64,000 bases of DNA from Aureococcus anophagefferens (lineage: Eukaryota > Sar > Pelagophyceae > Pelagomonadales > Pelagomonadaceae), in the NCBI RefSeq assembly GCF_000186865.1, contig NW_008705569.1:439307-503306 (forward strand), given 5' to 3'. The notes beneath the pieces are model-generated. The model saw only the letters and a program-made list of their open reading frames with translations. It did not search any database and was not told the DNA's origin. Position 1 is the first letter of the stretch. Every line of letters starts with the position of its first letter. A program made the position numbers and the translations under genes. Positions 1 through 10,267 of this stretch are shown here, piece after piece.

Positions 1-88
1 GCGACTGCATCGAGCCAGTGGAGCAGTCGCAGGACTCCATCGAGCGGCGTCTGGCTGCGTTCTCTGCGCCCACTGCTTGGCCTCGCCC

Positions 89-1585
89 ATGATCCACTAC
101 GACGCCTCGATCGACCTTGATGTCGCCCAGATCACACGCCTCGACGGCAGCACCGAGTCTGTTGGACTATTTCCTGACGAGAAGCTTGCGCTCGAGCGCG
201 TCAGCGCGCGGATCCTAGCACAGACTGGCGCCGTCGCACGATTCGTCGAGGCGCCGCGCCTGCCGAGCATCGAGCGCTGCTTCTCCGCGGAGCAGGAGGC
301 GGCCATCGCCGCGGCTCACGCCGCCAGGGAGGAGTTGCTGCCGCCGGCACGGCACGTCGACTTGATCGACGCGATTCGCGCCAACGACGATGAGGGGCTG
401 CGCAAGCACTGGGGCACTATGAACGTGCCGTTCCCCATCGACAACATGGAGAACGACCTTCACGAGACCGTGTGGTGGACGGCACTCAACGTAGCCGCCG
501 TGCTCCAGCGATTCGACATGATGAAGTTCTTGGTCTCTCGCGGCGCGGCACTCGACGGCGTCGAGTCGCCAAATCTCGGCTATACGGAATCGCCGGTCTT
601 CACTGCCGCTGCGCTAGGCCTCCGTGCTTCTCTTGTGGCGCTCGAGGAGCTTGGCGCGAGCATGACGAGACGTCTCGACGACGATCTCGCAGTGCCTGAT
701 GGATACGCGAATTTATTCGAAGCGGCGTTGTCATCTGGGTGCATCGAAACCGTGCGTCATTGCCTCGCCCGCGGTGCGCCCTTCGATGTGCGTGCCTTAG
801 AGCGACGAATGTACCAACTTTACCGCGAGTTCGGTTGCTGCCTGCGCGTCAAGGCCCGCCTCGCGTACCCCATGTTCGAGCTTTTCTTGAGCGAAATTGC
901 CAAACTGAGCCCCGAGGACGCATCATTCGCCCGCAGCATGCTCCTCGCTCTGTGTGTAAGCGACATGCAGCTTCAGGGCGACGCCTGCGGCCACATGGCC
1001 AGTTGCATACCGCTCTTGCAGTCAGCGGGCGCGGATCTCAGTGGTCATTTTCCCGACGGTTTCAAAGGATCCCATGTCGGAATAACGCCGCTGGAAGTTG
1101 CCGTGATGCGCCGTGAGCCGCGTACGAAAGAATCTCGGCTGGACGTTGTCGTGTCCTTGCTGCGCTGTGGTGTCGCTGTGCCCGACGAGTCTCGTCTTCT
1201 CGACTTCGATCGACAATACATCGAGCGCTTCACTACGGGAACCCGTAGCGCCACTGGCGGACTCGTACCTGAGCCAAGTTCCGCCATCGCGTTCCTGCGG
1301 AAGGTCCGAAGCGCCGGCGGCTATCGATCTTACATCGGCGGCCTGCGAGCGCGCGTCGCCGCCATGCGGCAGCTCTACGCCACGGGCCGCGCCCTGCCCG
1401 CGGTCTTCGGCGAGGGTCCCGACCCCAGCCAGCTCGCTTTCCTCCGGGCCCAGGGCGTCGACGCGGCCGTCCTCAAGGCTCTCAAGCACCTGGAGGCGAC
1501 GCTGCGCGTCTCGGGCGTCGTCCAGCGCCTCTTCTCGCAGCCGGGCGACGTCTTCCAGGCGATCGTCCGCTTCTGGATCTCGTAA
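89..1585 (+). CDS. Ankyrin-repeat-like protein, possibly 5'-incomplete
   Basis: An ORF of 498 residues from the first in-frame ATG. The frame stays open to the left edge of the window, so the real start may lie outside. Several degenerate ankyrin-type helix pairs are visible, each with an L/V-hydrophobic run followed by a 'RGA' or 'AGA' turn: about residues 130-160 (MMKFLVSRGAAL), 170-200 (LVALEELGAS), 210-240 (ETVRHCLARGAPF) and 310-325 (PLLQSAGADL). This suggests a protein-interaction solenoid. No catalytic domain or targeting signal is seen. Codon use is less GC-biased than in most neighbours. It runs in the same direction as the next gene, 114 bp away. Its function is unknown and only the fold is inferred. 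Confidence 0.7.
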   Translation: MIHYDASIDLDVAQITRLDGSTESVGLFPDEKLALERVSARILAQTGAVARFVEAPRLPSIERCFSAEQEAAIAAAHAAREELLPPARHVDLIDAIRANDDEGLRKHWGTMNVPFPIDNMENDLHETVWWTALNVAAVLQRFDMMKFLVSRGAALDGVESPNLGYTESPVFTAAALGLRASLVALEELGASMTRRLDDDLAVPDGYANLFEAALSSGCIETVRHCLARGAPFDVRALERRMYQLYREFGCCLRVKARLAYPMFELFLSEIAKLSPEDASFARSMLLALCVSDMQLQGDACGHMASCIPLLQSAGADLSGHFPDGFKGSHVGITPLEVAVMRREPRTKESRLDVVVSLLRCGVAVPDESRLLDFDRQYIERFTTGTRSATGGLVPEPSSAIAFLRKVRSAGGYRSYIGGLRARVAAMRQLYATGRALPAVFGEGPDPSQLAFLRAQGVDAAVLKALKHLEATLRVSGVVQRLFSQPGDVFQAIVRFWIS

Positions 1586-1699
1586 GTTCCTCGTCGAGAA
1601 CTCTTCACGAAGGCCTTCACGAGCTCTTGCGGCGCCATCGTGCACGGCGAGGGCCAAGCTTGAAGGCGACCATCGACCCGAATCAAGGCTGAGTCCGAG

Positions 1700-3158
1700 A
1701 TGGTCGAGCCTCTTGCGGAGTCCCCTCCGGGCCCGCAGCTCTACGACGCCGCGGGCCTCGAGGCGTGGCTTGCGCGCGAAGGACTGACCAATGAATCGCT
1801 CCTGCACAACATCCACGAGCAGGTCGAACACCTCTACGACCTTGTGGCCGCCGATCCGGAGGACATCGCCGAGCTCTGCGAAGGCGTCAAGGCGCTCCCC
1901 GCGGCCAAGTTCCAGCGCGCCGTGGCGCTGCTGCGCGGCGACGCGGTCGTGACGCCGGTCGCGTCCGCGCCGGCGGCGGCGCCCGCGCCCGCGCCCGCGG
2001 ACGGCGCCGCCGCTTCCGCCGCTTCCGCCGCTTCCGCGGCGGCGGCGCCCGCGACCGCGACGCCCGCGGCGGTGACGCCCGTCGCGCCCGCGCCCAGCGC
2101 GCCCGCGCTCGCGCTCGAGGCCGCGCCGCTCGACTCGCTCCAGCGCCTCCCGCCGTCGCCGGTCGCGCCGCCGCCGCCGACGCCCGCGCCCGCGACGCCC
2201 TCGAAGCGCGGCAAGTGCAAGCCCGTCGAGGTGCGCGCCGTCGGCGGCGCCTGGCGCCTCTTCGACTCGCGCCACGACGCCGCGGCCGCGTTCCCGGGCC
2301 TCGACGCGCCGGCGGTCTACAACCTGATCCACGGCAACGCGACGCGCGCCGCGGGCGCGTTCGAGGCGCGCTACCCCGGCGAGGCCGCGCGCCCGCCCAA
2401 GCAGGCCAAGCAGGCCCACGGCAACAGCCGCAACTGCAAGCCCGTCGAGGTGCGCGCCGTCGGCGGCGCCTGGCGCCGCTTCGCGTCGCGGTCGGAGGCC
2501 GCGGCCGCCTTCGAGGGCCTCGACGCGATGGCGATCGGCTCCCTCGTCCAGGGCAAGCCGACGCACGTCGCGGGACAGTTCGAGGCGCGCAACCCGGGCG
2601 AGGCCGCGCGCCCGTCCAAGCAGCCGGCGGTGTCGCTCAAAAGCCGGGAGCTTCTCTTCTGCCGCAAGGGCTGCGGCCGCTCGTTCGACTGGCCGGCGGG
2701 CCGCGGCAACCACGAGAAAGCGTGCAAGCCCGCGGACCCGGCCGGCGGCGTGGCCATGCTCGCGCGCGCCGCGGCGCTGCCGCCCACACGCGGGCCGTCC
2801 GCCCGCGAGAAGAAGCGGCCCGTGCCGCGGGACGACGTCGGCGCGCCGGCGAAGCGGCCCAAGGCGCCGCCGCCGGCGACGCGGGCGCCGGCGGCCGTCG
2901 CGCCGCCGAAGCAGGCGCCGACGAAGAGCAGGGAGAAGGTCCTCGCCTGGGCCGTCGGCGACGAGTGCATGGCGCGCTACCACGAGACCGAGGACAAGGT
3001 GAGCCGCTACCTCTTCCCGGGCCGCGTCGCCGCCGTCGACGTCGGCGGCGAGGTCGGCGTCTACGCCGTGGCCTTCGACGACGGCGACCACGACGGCCGC
3101 GTCCTCGAGAAGCACCTCGGCCCGCGCCTCGGCCGGCCGCCGCCGCCGCCGCGCGTCT

Positions 3159-3194
<36 letters not shown>

Positions 3195-4986
3195 GCGCCG
3201 TCGAGCGGCCGCGCGCCGTCGAGGCCGCGCCCGTCGCCGAGGCCGAGGCCGCGGCGCCGTCGTCGCCGCGCCCGTGCTGCCCCCGGATCTCGAACACGAG
3301 CCTCAAGCCCCTGCTCGTGGAGCACGGCTGCGTCTGGCGCCAGGGCAAGCGCCATTTCGCGCGTTTGGCCGTCGGCGGCAAACTCCTGTCGCTGCCCTTC
3401 GCGAGCGCGGGCAAGGCGGGCGAGGCGCTCGCGGCCGCGCGGAGCTTCTGCGTCTGCGGCCGCGGCGCCGAGGCCGGCGGCGCGGATGTGGTCGCCTGCG
3501 CCGCGGGCCCGGACGGCCGCTGCGGCGGGTCGTGCCACCGGGCGTGCACGGGCTTGATCGGCCCCGCGCCGCCGGGCTGGCGCTGCCCGCTCGACGCCGG
3601 CGGCGACGCCGCGCGCCTGAGCGTCTTTCCCGACGAGGACGCGCTCTTTTACGGCGCGCGGCGCGCGGAGCGCGGCGGCGGCGGCCGGCCCCGGTCGGCG
3701 GCGGGCGCGCGCGAGGCGCGCGACGTGTCGCTCCGCGCGCGCAACGACGCCGCCGTCGCCGCGCTCCCCGCCGCGGAGCGCGACCGCTTCGGCGCCCTCT
3801 TCGTCAACGGGAACAACTGGCCCTGCGTCGTCATGGACCCGCGGATCCCGTTGGCCACGGCGGCCGTCGCGGCCTTCGCGGACAAGGGCCCGCCGACCTA
3901 CGACCTCGTGCTCTACGTCGGCGAGCGGGCGCACTGGGCCTTCGGCAGCGAGCGCCGCGACCGCCTCCGGCCCTTCGCGCCGGGCCTCCCGCCGAAGAAG
4001 CTCGGCGCGTCGCGCTCCGGCGACTTCCGCGCGGCGTCCGCGGCCGCGGCGGGCCTCGTCGGCCTGACCAACGCCGCGCGCCTCGACGCGGCCCTCGCCG
4101 CCGACGGCATCCCGCGCATCGACGACACCACGGACGAGGAGGACGACGGCCCCGACGACGTCCCGCGCGTCGACGACGCCGTCCCCGAGGCGCCGCGCGA
4201 GCCGGAGGCGTCGGGCGGCGACCCGGACGCCGCGCTCCCCGCCGCGCCGCGAGCCGCGCTCGCCGCGCCGCGCACCTTCGCCTTCCTCTCCGCGCCGCGC
4301 CGCGAGGGCATCGTCGAGGGCGCCGTGACGCGGGCCGCGATCGACGACGACGACGACTTCGAAGCGGGCGCGGCCGAGGCGCCGGTGCTCACGCCGACGC
4401 CGCACCTCGGCCCCAAGAGCGACGACGAGAACTCGTCGCTCGCCTCGGACGACGACTACGGCATCGAGTCCGGCGACGACGACGACGAGGTCCTCGCGCT
4501 CGTCGCCGCGCTGCCGCAAGCCGAGCGCGACCGCTTCGGCGCGCTCGTCTACGTCAAGTCCCAGCGCTGGCCCGCCCTCGTCGTGGACCCGGCGCCGCCC
4601 GACGGCCGCCGGAGCGCGCTCATCCTCGACCTCGTGCGCGCCAACCCGCCGCCGGGCCACGATCTGGTGCGCTACCTCCGCGAAGCCGAGGCCACGGGCT
4701 ACGACGTCGTCCCGCGCGACGGCAGCGCGCCCTGGCCCCCGGACGCGGCGGCGTCGGCGCGGCTCGACGCGTCCTGGAGCAAGAACAAGATCTACAAGCG
4801 CTTCCTCGCCGCGCGGAGCCGCGCGGACGCGTTGGCGGCTTTGCCGTCGAACGGCGAGCGCGTCGACGCGCTCCGCGCGCTCGGCGGCTTCGGCGCCGTC
4901 GTCGCGCGCGAGAGCGCGCCCGTCGCCCTCGCCGTCAAGGGCGCCGCCGCCCACGCGCCCCTCGTCGGCCGCGTCCTCCTGCGGCC

Positions 4987-5017
<31 letters not shown>

Positions 5018-5605
5018 AAGCCGCCGGCGCTGCTCCGCGTCGTCGACTTCGTCCAGGGCGCCGTCGTCTGCGCGCCCCTCGTCGGCGGCGGCGCGCGCGT
5101 CGAGCTCGACGTCGCGACGGCGCGCGGCGCCGCGCGAACCCACGCGGAGGCCGAGGAGGCCGCCGTGGGCCAGCGCTTCGGGGCGAAGCTCTACTTCCGG
5201 TCGCAGACGCCGCGCTGCAACACCTGCCGCTTCTGCCTCGACATGTCGTGCAACGGCGGGCCCAACACGCTGCGCCAGTCGTGCGTCGTCCACCAGCGCG
5301 AGAAGGCGCAGCACTTCCTGAGCCTCGGCATCCAGGCGGGCACATATGGCGTGAAGAGCAAGCCCCTCGCGAAGAAGCGCGCGCGCGACGAAACCGGCGG
5401 CGCGCCCGCGGACGCGCCGCCGCAGCTCTGCCCCATCTGCTTCGACGAGGCGCCGGCGGACTCGGCCCTCGACTGCCAGCACCGCATCCACCCGGCGTGC
5501 CTCGCGCGGCTCGCCGCGGTCTCGGGCCACGGCCAGACGCGCCTCTCGGCGACGGTCCGCTGCCCGCTCTGCCGCGCCAAGTCCCGCGCGCCGACGTCGT
5601 CGTAA
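1700..5605 (+). CDS. Large multidomain chromatin-reader-like protein with C-terminal RING finger
   Basis: An uninterrupted ORF of 1301 residues. In order it has a helical SAM-like N-terminus (about 13-75), an Ala/Pro linker, and two near-identical modules of about 60 residues beginning CKPVEVRAVGGAWR (about 173-232 and 245-305, NUMOD-like). A C2HC-type finger follows (about 319-345), then a Tudor/chromo-like barrel (about 416-471), a PHD-type finger (CVCGRG...CHRACTG, about 584-634), two copies of an 'ERDRFGAL...W' module (about 684-755 and 934-1003), an Asp run, a CXXC-like cysteine cluster (CNTCRFC, about 1169-1197) and a C-terminal RING (CPICFDE...CPLC, about 1244-1294). The mix of histone-tail, DNA and ubiquitin-ligase modules suggests a nuclear E3 ligase or chromatin regulator; this is inference. 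The long minus-strand ORF over it is a shadow of GC-rich codons. Confidence 0.8.
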
Positions 5606-5683
5606 AGGCGGCTGTTTGTTGTGACATGCGGTTGAAGTCGAGCTTGCCCTTGTCATTCAGCGAGCTGAGGCAAAAAAATATTT

Positions 5684-6688
5684 ATGGCGCCAGCAAAGCC
5701 TGCGCCGCTGCTCGCCGCCGCCGGCGCGGCGACGCTCGCCATGGGCGCTCTCGCACTGAAAAAGTACCTCGCTGCGCGCCGCGTGCGCGCCAGCGACGCC
5801 GCGGCCATGGCGATCCTCGGCGAGCGCAACGGCAGGATGCACTCGCCGGAGAGCGTCGCCGCGGGCAGGTCCTTCGCGACGCGGCCGAGCGACGTCTTCA
5901 TCGTCACCTACCCCAAGTGCGGCACGACCTGGGTGAGCGCCATCTGCCACTTCCTGCGCGTCGCCGGGGACCGGGAGACGCTGGCCGCGGACTTCGGCGA
6001 GATCACCGAGGTCGTGCCGTGGGATATAGTAGCCCGCGACTGCGGCCAGGACCTCGACGCCGACCAGGTCGCGTCGCCGCGCCTCTTCAAGAGCCACGAG
6101 TCCTACGAGACCGTGGCCAAGGGCGGCCGGTACATCTACGTCGCGCGAGATCCGAAGGACGCGTTCTGGTCCTTTTACAAGTTCCTGCCGGCGTACATGC
6201 AGTGCGGCCCGCTGAGCGTCGAGTGCTTCGCCCGGGGCATCTTCGGCGGGCTGAGCCACAGCGGCGGCATCTGGACCCACTTCGCGGGCTGGTGGCCCCG
6301 GCGGCGCGACGGTGACGTGCTCTGGGTCTGCTACGAGGACGTCAAGCGCGACCCGGCGCGCGAGATCCGGCGCGTCGCGGCCTTCATGGGCGTCGACGCC
6401 GACGACGCGACGGTCGAGCGCGTCCGCGCGGCGACGACGCTCGCGGCCATGAGCGCCGACGGGTCCAAGTACGACGACCACTTCGTCTTCGGCAAGCTCC
6501 GCGCGCAGATGGGCTTCCCGGACGACGCGGTCCACATGGCGACGAAGGTGCGCTCGGGCCAGGTCGGCGGCTCCAAGGCCCTGCCGCCCAAGGTCGCGCG
6601 CATGCTCGAGGACCGCTGGCGCGGCACGATGCAGCGACGGACGGGGCTCGGGACCTACGCGGAGCTGCGGGCGAGCGTCGCTCATTAA
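5684..6688 (+). CDS. Sulfotransferase (PAPS-dependent, cytosolic-type fold)
   Basis: A 334-residue protein of usual length for sulfotransferases. The PAPS 5'-phosphosulfate loop TYPKCGTTW is at residues 75-83. The 3'-phosphate-binding region (YVARDPKDAFWSFYKF) is about 50 residues further on, and a C-terminal RxGxxGxx-like stretch (VRSGQVGGSK) is present. It would transfer sulfate from PAPS to a hydroxyl or amine acceptor that the sequence does not identify. A hydrophobic segment at residues 8-30 could anchor it to a membrane. It converges with the next gene: only 3 bases separate its TAA from that gene's stop. Confidence 0.9.
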   Translation: MAPAKPAPLLAAAGAATLAMGALALKKYLAARRVRASDAAAMAILGERNGRMHSPESVAAGRSFATRPSDVFIVTYPKCGTTWVSAICHFLRVAGDRETLAADFGEITEVVPWDIVARDCGQDLDADQVASPRLFKSHESYETVAKGGRYIYVARDPKDAFWSFYKFLPAYMQCGPLSVECFARGIFGGLSHSGGIWTHFAGWWPRRRDGDVLWVCYEDVKRDPAREIRRVAAFMGVDADDATVERVRAATTLAAMSADGSKYDDHFVFGKLRAQMGFPDDAVHMATKVRSGQVGGSKALPPKVARMLEDRWRGTMQRRTGLGTYAELRASVAH

Positions 6689-6691
6689 TAG

Positions 6692-9600
6692 TTAATCGAA
6701 GCGGCGCATCGCGTCTCCGTAGTAGGACTGCGGGTAGTAGGCCGGCGGAAGCGCATAGTAGTGGCAGTAGGGCGGATGAAAGTTCGGACTCGGATAGGGC
6801 GCGGCTGGCGGCGGCGCGGTGGGCACAGGCGGCGCAGTGGCTGCCGGTGGGGCGGGCGCGGCCGGCGGCGGCGCGGCGGGCACAGGTGGGGCAGCGGCTG
6901 CCGGCGCGACGGGCAGCGGCGCGGCCGGCGGGGCGGGCGCGGCTGGCGGCGGCGCGGCGGGCGCGACGGGCACGGCCGGCGGCGGCGCGGCTGGCGCGAC
7001 GGCCGGCACGGCTGGCGGCGCCGGCAGGTGTGTCTCGTCGCGGGTCAGGAGGCGCATCGCGGTGATGAGCGCGTTGCGCGAGTCGATAATGAGGCTCTGG
7101 CACGCGGCCTCGGCCTGCAGGCATGCGACGACGGCCTCGGAGGCCCGGAGCGCGTCTAAGGGGTCCGCGCCGACGTGCTCGACGACGGGCTCCGCGGCGG
7201 CGACGGGCTCGTCGGCGACGGCTTCGGCGGCGGCGACGGGCTCTGCGGCGGCGACGGTATCCCCGGGCGCTTCCGGAAAAAGCCCATGCGACGCCGCTTC
7301 CTCGACGGCTCCGCGCAGGCGGATGAGCCCGCCGAACTGCAACCGGCGCCGGAGCAGCGCCTCGCCGCCGTCCGCAGAGGCGAGCGGGACCCATTCGCAG
7401 GCGTCGTCGTCGTAGAGAGCGAGGACGCTGCCGGAGGGTTCGTCGAAGGAGATCATCGTCGCCGCGCACCATTCGCGGTGCGGCTCCCAGTAAATTTCCA
7501 CGCGGCGCCCGACGACGTCGTCAGAGCTCGAAAGGGTGATGCGACCAGGAGCCGGGATCGGAGGCCGTGGAAAGTTGCACCAGCTCTCATGGCCGAGCTC
7601 TCGCGCTTTGGCATCAAAGGCCAGGGCCGCCTCGTACTCGAGCTCGAAATGTCCGACGTGAGTGCGGGTCCCTTGCGATTGGATCTTGGCCTCCCACGGC
7701 AGCCCGGAGTCGCCGGCTGCCCTTTTGCAAACGCCTCGAAAGCTGCTGGTAAAATCTCGTTTCGCGGAGCCCGCGCGCGGCTTTTCGGCCGGCGGAGCGT
7801 CCGTCGGAGATTTGGACGCGCGCCCGGCCACGTGGGGCTCGTGCGCCTTGCGCTTCCGGAGAGGAGTGCGGCGCGAAGAAGAGAATGGCGTGCTCCGTTT
7901 CGGCCGTTTCGGCGTCGGCGCATAATCGTCGGGCTTGCACCGGTCGCAGCCTCGGTCGTGGCAGCGACCACAGGTCCAGGAGGCGCGCTCCACCGGTTCC
8001 GTCGACAGGTCCGTAGGAGCTCGCCGCTCTTTCGTCTGTTTGCCCTTTCGTCTTCGCACTTGCACCTCTGGTTGCGACTCGATGAGTGTAGAGACATCGT
8101 CGACGGACATGTACTCGCAGACATCTGTAAAGTTGGATTCGTCGGGCGGCGTCGCGGACGACTCGTAGAACCAGGCGCACAGATGGTCGACGCGAGCAGA
8201 ATCCGGGTCCGCTAGGTTCACGCGCAGGGACAGCGTCTCGACCTTGTAGACCGTGTAGCGCACGTCGTCGTCCAAAAACATGACACCGCACTCGACTTTG
8301 ATGGTCTCGGCGGGACGAACCATGGCGTCGTGGACGCGCTCCTCAAGCTCGCCGTCGGGGTATCGGATCGTCAGCCAACAGTCTCCTTTTCGCGTCAGAC
8401 TCTTCGCCGCGTCTTGAGACACCGCGGTGACGACGCCGCGGTACCAGTCCCAGCCCCTGCGCCAGCGCGCCTTGACCTTGTCGCCGACGCGATACTCCGT
8501 CGGGAGGGCGAACTCGATGGAGGGCGTCGGCGTCGCAATCTGCGGCGACGTAGCGGGAGCGTCGGGCGAGAGAGGCGCCGGCGCCGCGGCCTGGAGAATA
8601 GATTTTTGCTCGCACTCTTGAGAGCAAAAGAAATCCTCTTCGGGGATCGCGTTCAAACCTAGGCACTCGAGATGGACCTCCTGATCGCAGTACTCGCACA
8701 GCAGCACGTTCTCCAGGGGCGTCCGACCGTCGTCCGCGAGAGTCGACGCGTCACACAATTTGCAGCGGTCCTCTGACTCCGGCGCCTTGCGCTGGCGCTT
8801 CTTGGTCTCGCGACCACAAGATCTACCATGCGACTTCGCCGCGGTCAACCTCAAAAAAGTCCTCGGACAGCCCGCGGGGCACGGAAAAGTCGCCGCGGGG
8901 CACAGCGGTGCGGCCTGCAATCCCGTGGACTTGCAAAATCTGCCGTGCATCGTCGCCGCTCCTTGACGCGCAAATCTCCTGGGGCAGCCCGCCGGGCACG
9001 GGAACGCCGCCGTCATCGGTTGTCGAAGCGCGTGCAGTCGGCGCTGTGGTTGCGGCGCCGCCGGCCGCCGGGGCACGCACTCGAGCCGCTCGGGCTCGGG
9101 CTGCTCGTCCGTCGGCGCCGTCTCGTCGACAGCGTCCAAGCCGCACGCGGAGGAGTCGGGCCACCAACTCCTCACGGGGCTCGGGCTCGCGGGCGCGCAG
9201 CTACGGCAGGTGAAGACGAACTCGCCGTCCTCCGGCGGCGCGCTCGTCGCACATCGTCGGTGGACCCACGACTGCCCGCATGTCCCGCAGCCGTGGAGCC
9301 GCCAACCGTCGCCGTCATCCGGTCGCCGGAGGCTCGGCGTGTTCCGAGAGTCGAACCGTCGGCCCTTCGGGCACGCGCAGAGCGCCGTGCACGCCGGCAC
9401 CAAGGGCTCGGTCTCATCGCCGTAGAGCGCTCGTTCGTCCGACCGGGCCGCGCCGCACGACTCGGCGAAGGCGAAGAACTCCTCGGACGACGATTTACAA
9501 AAGCCGCAGCGGAACCACTGCCGCGAGATCGCGGCGTGCTGCTTGACGCAGTCGCGACAGACGGGCTGCGAGCAGCAGGGTGTCGAAACCGTAGACTCCG

Positions 9601-10174
9601 CGTCGAAGCACAGCAGACACGTGATCTCTCCGGCCTCGACGTCGCTGTCCTTGAAGAAGGCCTGCGTGACTTCCTCGAACGCGGGCCAGGACTCCAAATC
9701 CTCTGCGCCCCGCGGGTACGATCCGTGCGCCGCGCGCAGCGTCGCGCGACCCTCGGCCGCGTACCACGCGCCCAAGGGGCCATGGAGGTCCAGAAGCATG
9801 TCCGGATCGAGGCCCGCGGCCGCCGCGCCGTCTATCGCTGACGTCGTCGCCGGGCCCGGCGACAGCTCAGCCGCCGCGTGCGAGATGGACACGGTCTCCT
9901 CGGCGGGCGCGACGCCCGCCGCCGTCGACGACGATGCCGCCGCGTCCTCGGCGACCGCCGTGGGCAAGACCACACCGCCGGAGCCGGTCAGGCGCAGGTT
10001 TGGAGCTCGTTGGATGGACTCGCTGCCATTCGCGTGCAAATGCTCGCGCACGAGGCGCCGCTTCGTGATCCGTTCGACCTGGCGCGGGTTCAGCGGCCGG
10101 TCCATGATGCCTGCGATGCTCTCCCTGGGAGCCCAGACTGCGGCCTCTCGAGCGGCACTTTGGCGAAGTTGCAT
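6692..10174 (-). CDS. Multidomain nuclear protein with RING-like, PHD, Tudor-like and AP2 domains
   Basis: An intronless ORF of 1160 residues. It has a RING-like finger (about 186-226, CLLCF...CRDC...CGFC), a PHD-like finger (about 263-326), two C2HC fingers of the form FPCPAGCPR (about 391-414 and 430-453), a PHD finger (about 471-521, CKLCD...CEYCDQEVHLEC), a Tudor-like barrel (about 559-622), a basic NLS-like stretch and an AP2/ERF DNA-binding domain (about 810-870, FRGVCKR...GHFELEYEAALAFD). A second Tudor-like segment (about 885-945) and an Ala/Pro-rich tail follow. It is probably a sequence-specific, histone-reading regulator (inference). It shares architecture with the gene at 1700-5605 and is divergent from the BTB gene across 93 bp. 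Its codons are less GC-biased than those of its neighbours. Confidence 0.8.
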   Translation of the reverse strand: MQLRQSAAREAAVWAPRESIAGIMDRPLNPRQVERITKRRLVREHLHANGSESIQRAPNLRLTGSGGVVLPTAVAEDAAASSSTAAGVAPAEETVSISHAAAELSPGPATTSAIDGAAAAGLDPDMLLDLHGPLGAWYAAEGRATLRAAHGSYPRGAEDLESWPAFEEVTQAFFKDSDVEAGEITCLLCFDAESTVSTPCCSQPVCRDCVKQHAAISRQWFRCGFCKSSSEEFFAFAESCGAARSDERALYGDETEPLVPACTALCACPKGRRFDSRNTPSLRRPDDGDGWRLHGCGTCGQSWVHRRCATSAPPEDGEFVFTCRSCAPASPSPVRSWWPDSSACGLDAVDETAPTDEQPEPERLECVPRRPAAPQPQRRLHALRQPMTAAFPCPAGCPRRFARQGAATMHGRFCKSTGLQAAPLCPAATFPCPAGCPRTFLRLTAAKSHGRSCGRETKKRQRKAPESEDRCKLCDASTLADDGRTPLENVLLCEYCDQEVHLECLGLNAIPEEDFFCSQECEQKSILQAAAPAPLSPDAPATSPQIATPTPSIEFALPTEYRVGDKVKARWRRGWDWYRGVVTAVSQDAAKSLTRKGDCWLTIRYPDGELEERVHDAMVRPAETIKVECGVMFLDDDVRYTVYKVETLSLRVNLADPDSARVDHLCAWFYESSATPPDESNFTDVCEYMSVDDVSTLIESQPEVQVRRRKGKQTKERRAPTDLSTEPVERASWTCGRCHDRGCDRCKPDDYAPTPKRPKRSTPFSSSRRTPLRKRKAHEPHVAGRASKSPTDAPPAEKPRAGSAKRDFTSSFRGVCKRAAGDSGLPWEAKIQSQGTRTHVGHFELEYEAALAFDAKARELGHESWCNFPRPPIPAPGRITLSSSDDVVGRRVEIYWEPHREWCAATMISFDEPSGSVLALYDDDACEWVPLASADGGEALLRRRLQFGGLIRLRGAVEEAASHGLFPEAPGDTVAAAEPVAAAEAVADEPVAAAEPVVEHVGADPLDALRASEAVVACLQAEAACQSLIIDSRNALITAMRLLTRDETHLPAPPAVPAVAPAAPPPAVPVAPAAPPPAAPAPPAAPLPVAPAAAAPPVPAAPPPAAPAPPAATAPPVPTAPPPAAPYPSPNFHPPYCHYYALPPAYYPQSYYGDAMRRFD

Positions 10175-10267
10175 GCAATTATCGGCGCGCTTTCGTTGCT
10201 GCTGCGTTCAAAGCGGAGGTGTTGCGCGCTGTAAGCAGCGTCCGGAGGTGTTGCACGCTGCGTGTTT
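10175..10267. promoter_or_regulatory. Short divergent intergenic region with a duplicated motif
   Basis: These 93 bp separate the start codons of two divergent genes. They hold two copies of CGGAGGTGTTGC(G/A)CGCTG at 10214-10231 and 10243-10260, 29 bp apart and in the same orientation. This is a candidate shared cis-element. There is no experimental support. Confidence 0.35.

Noticed and set aside
1022..5656. 1544-codon ORF on the minus strand
   Set aside because: Arg/Ala/Val-rich antisense shadow of the plus-strand multidomain gene; no domain pattern, while the plus frame has ordered zinc fingers.
2215..6315. 1366-codon plus-strand ORF in another frame
   Set aside because: Extremely Arg-rich translation crossing two genuine genes; a GC-frame artefact.
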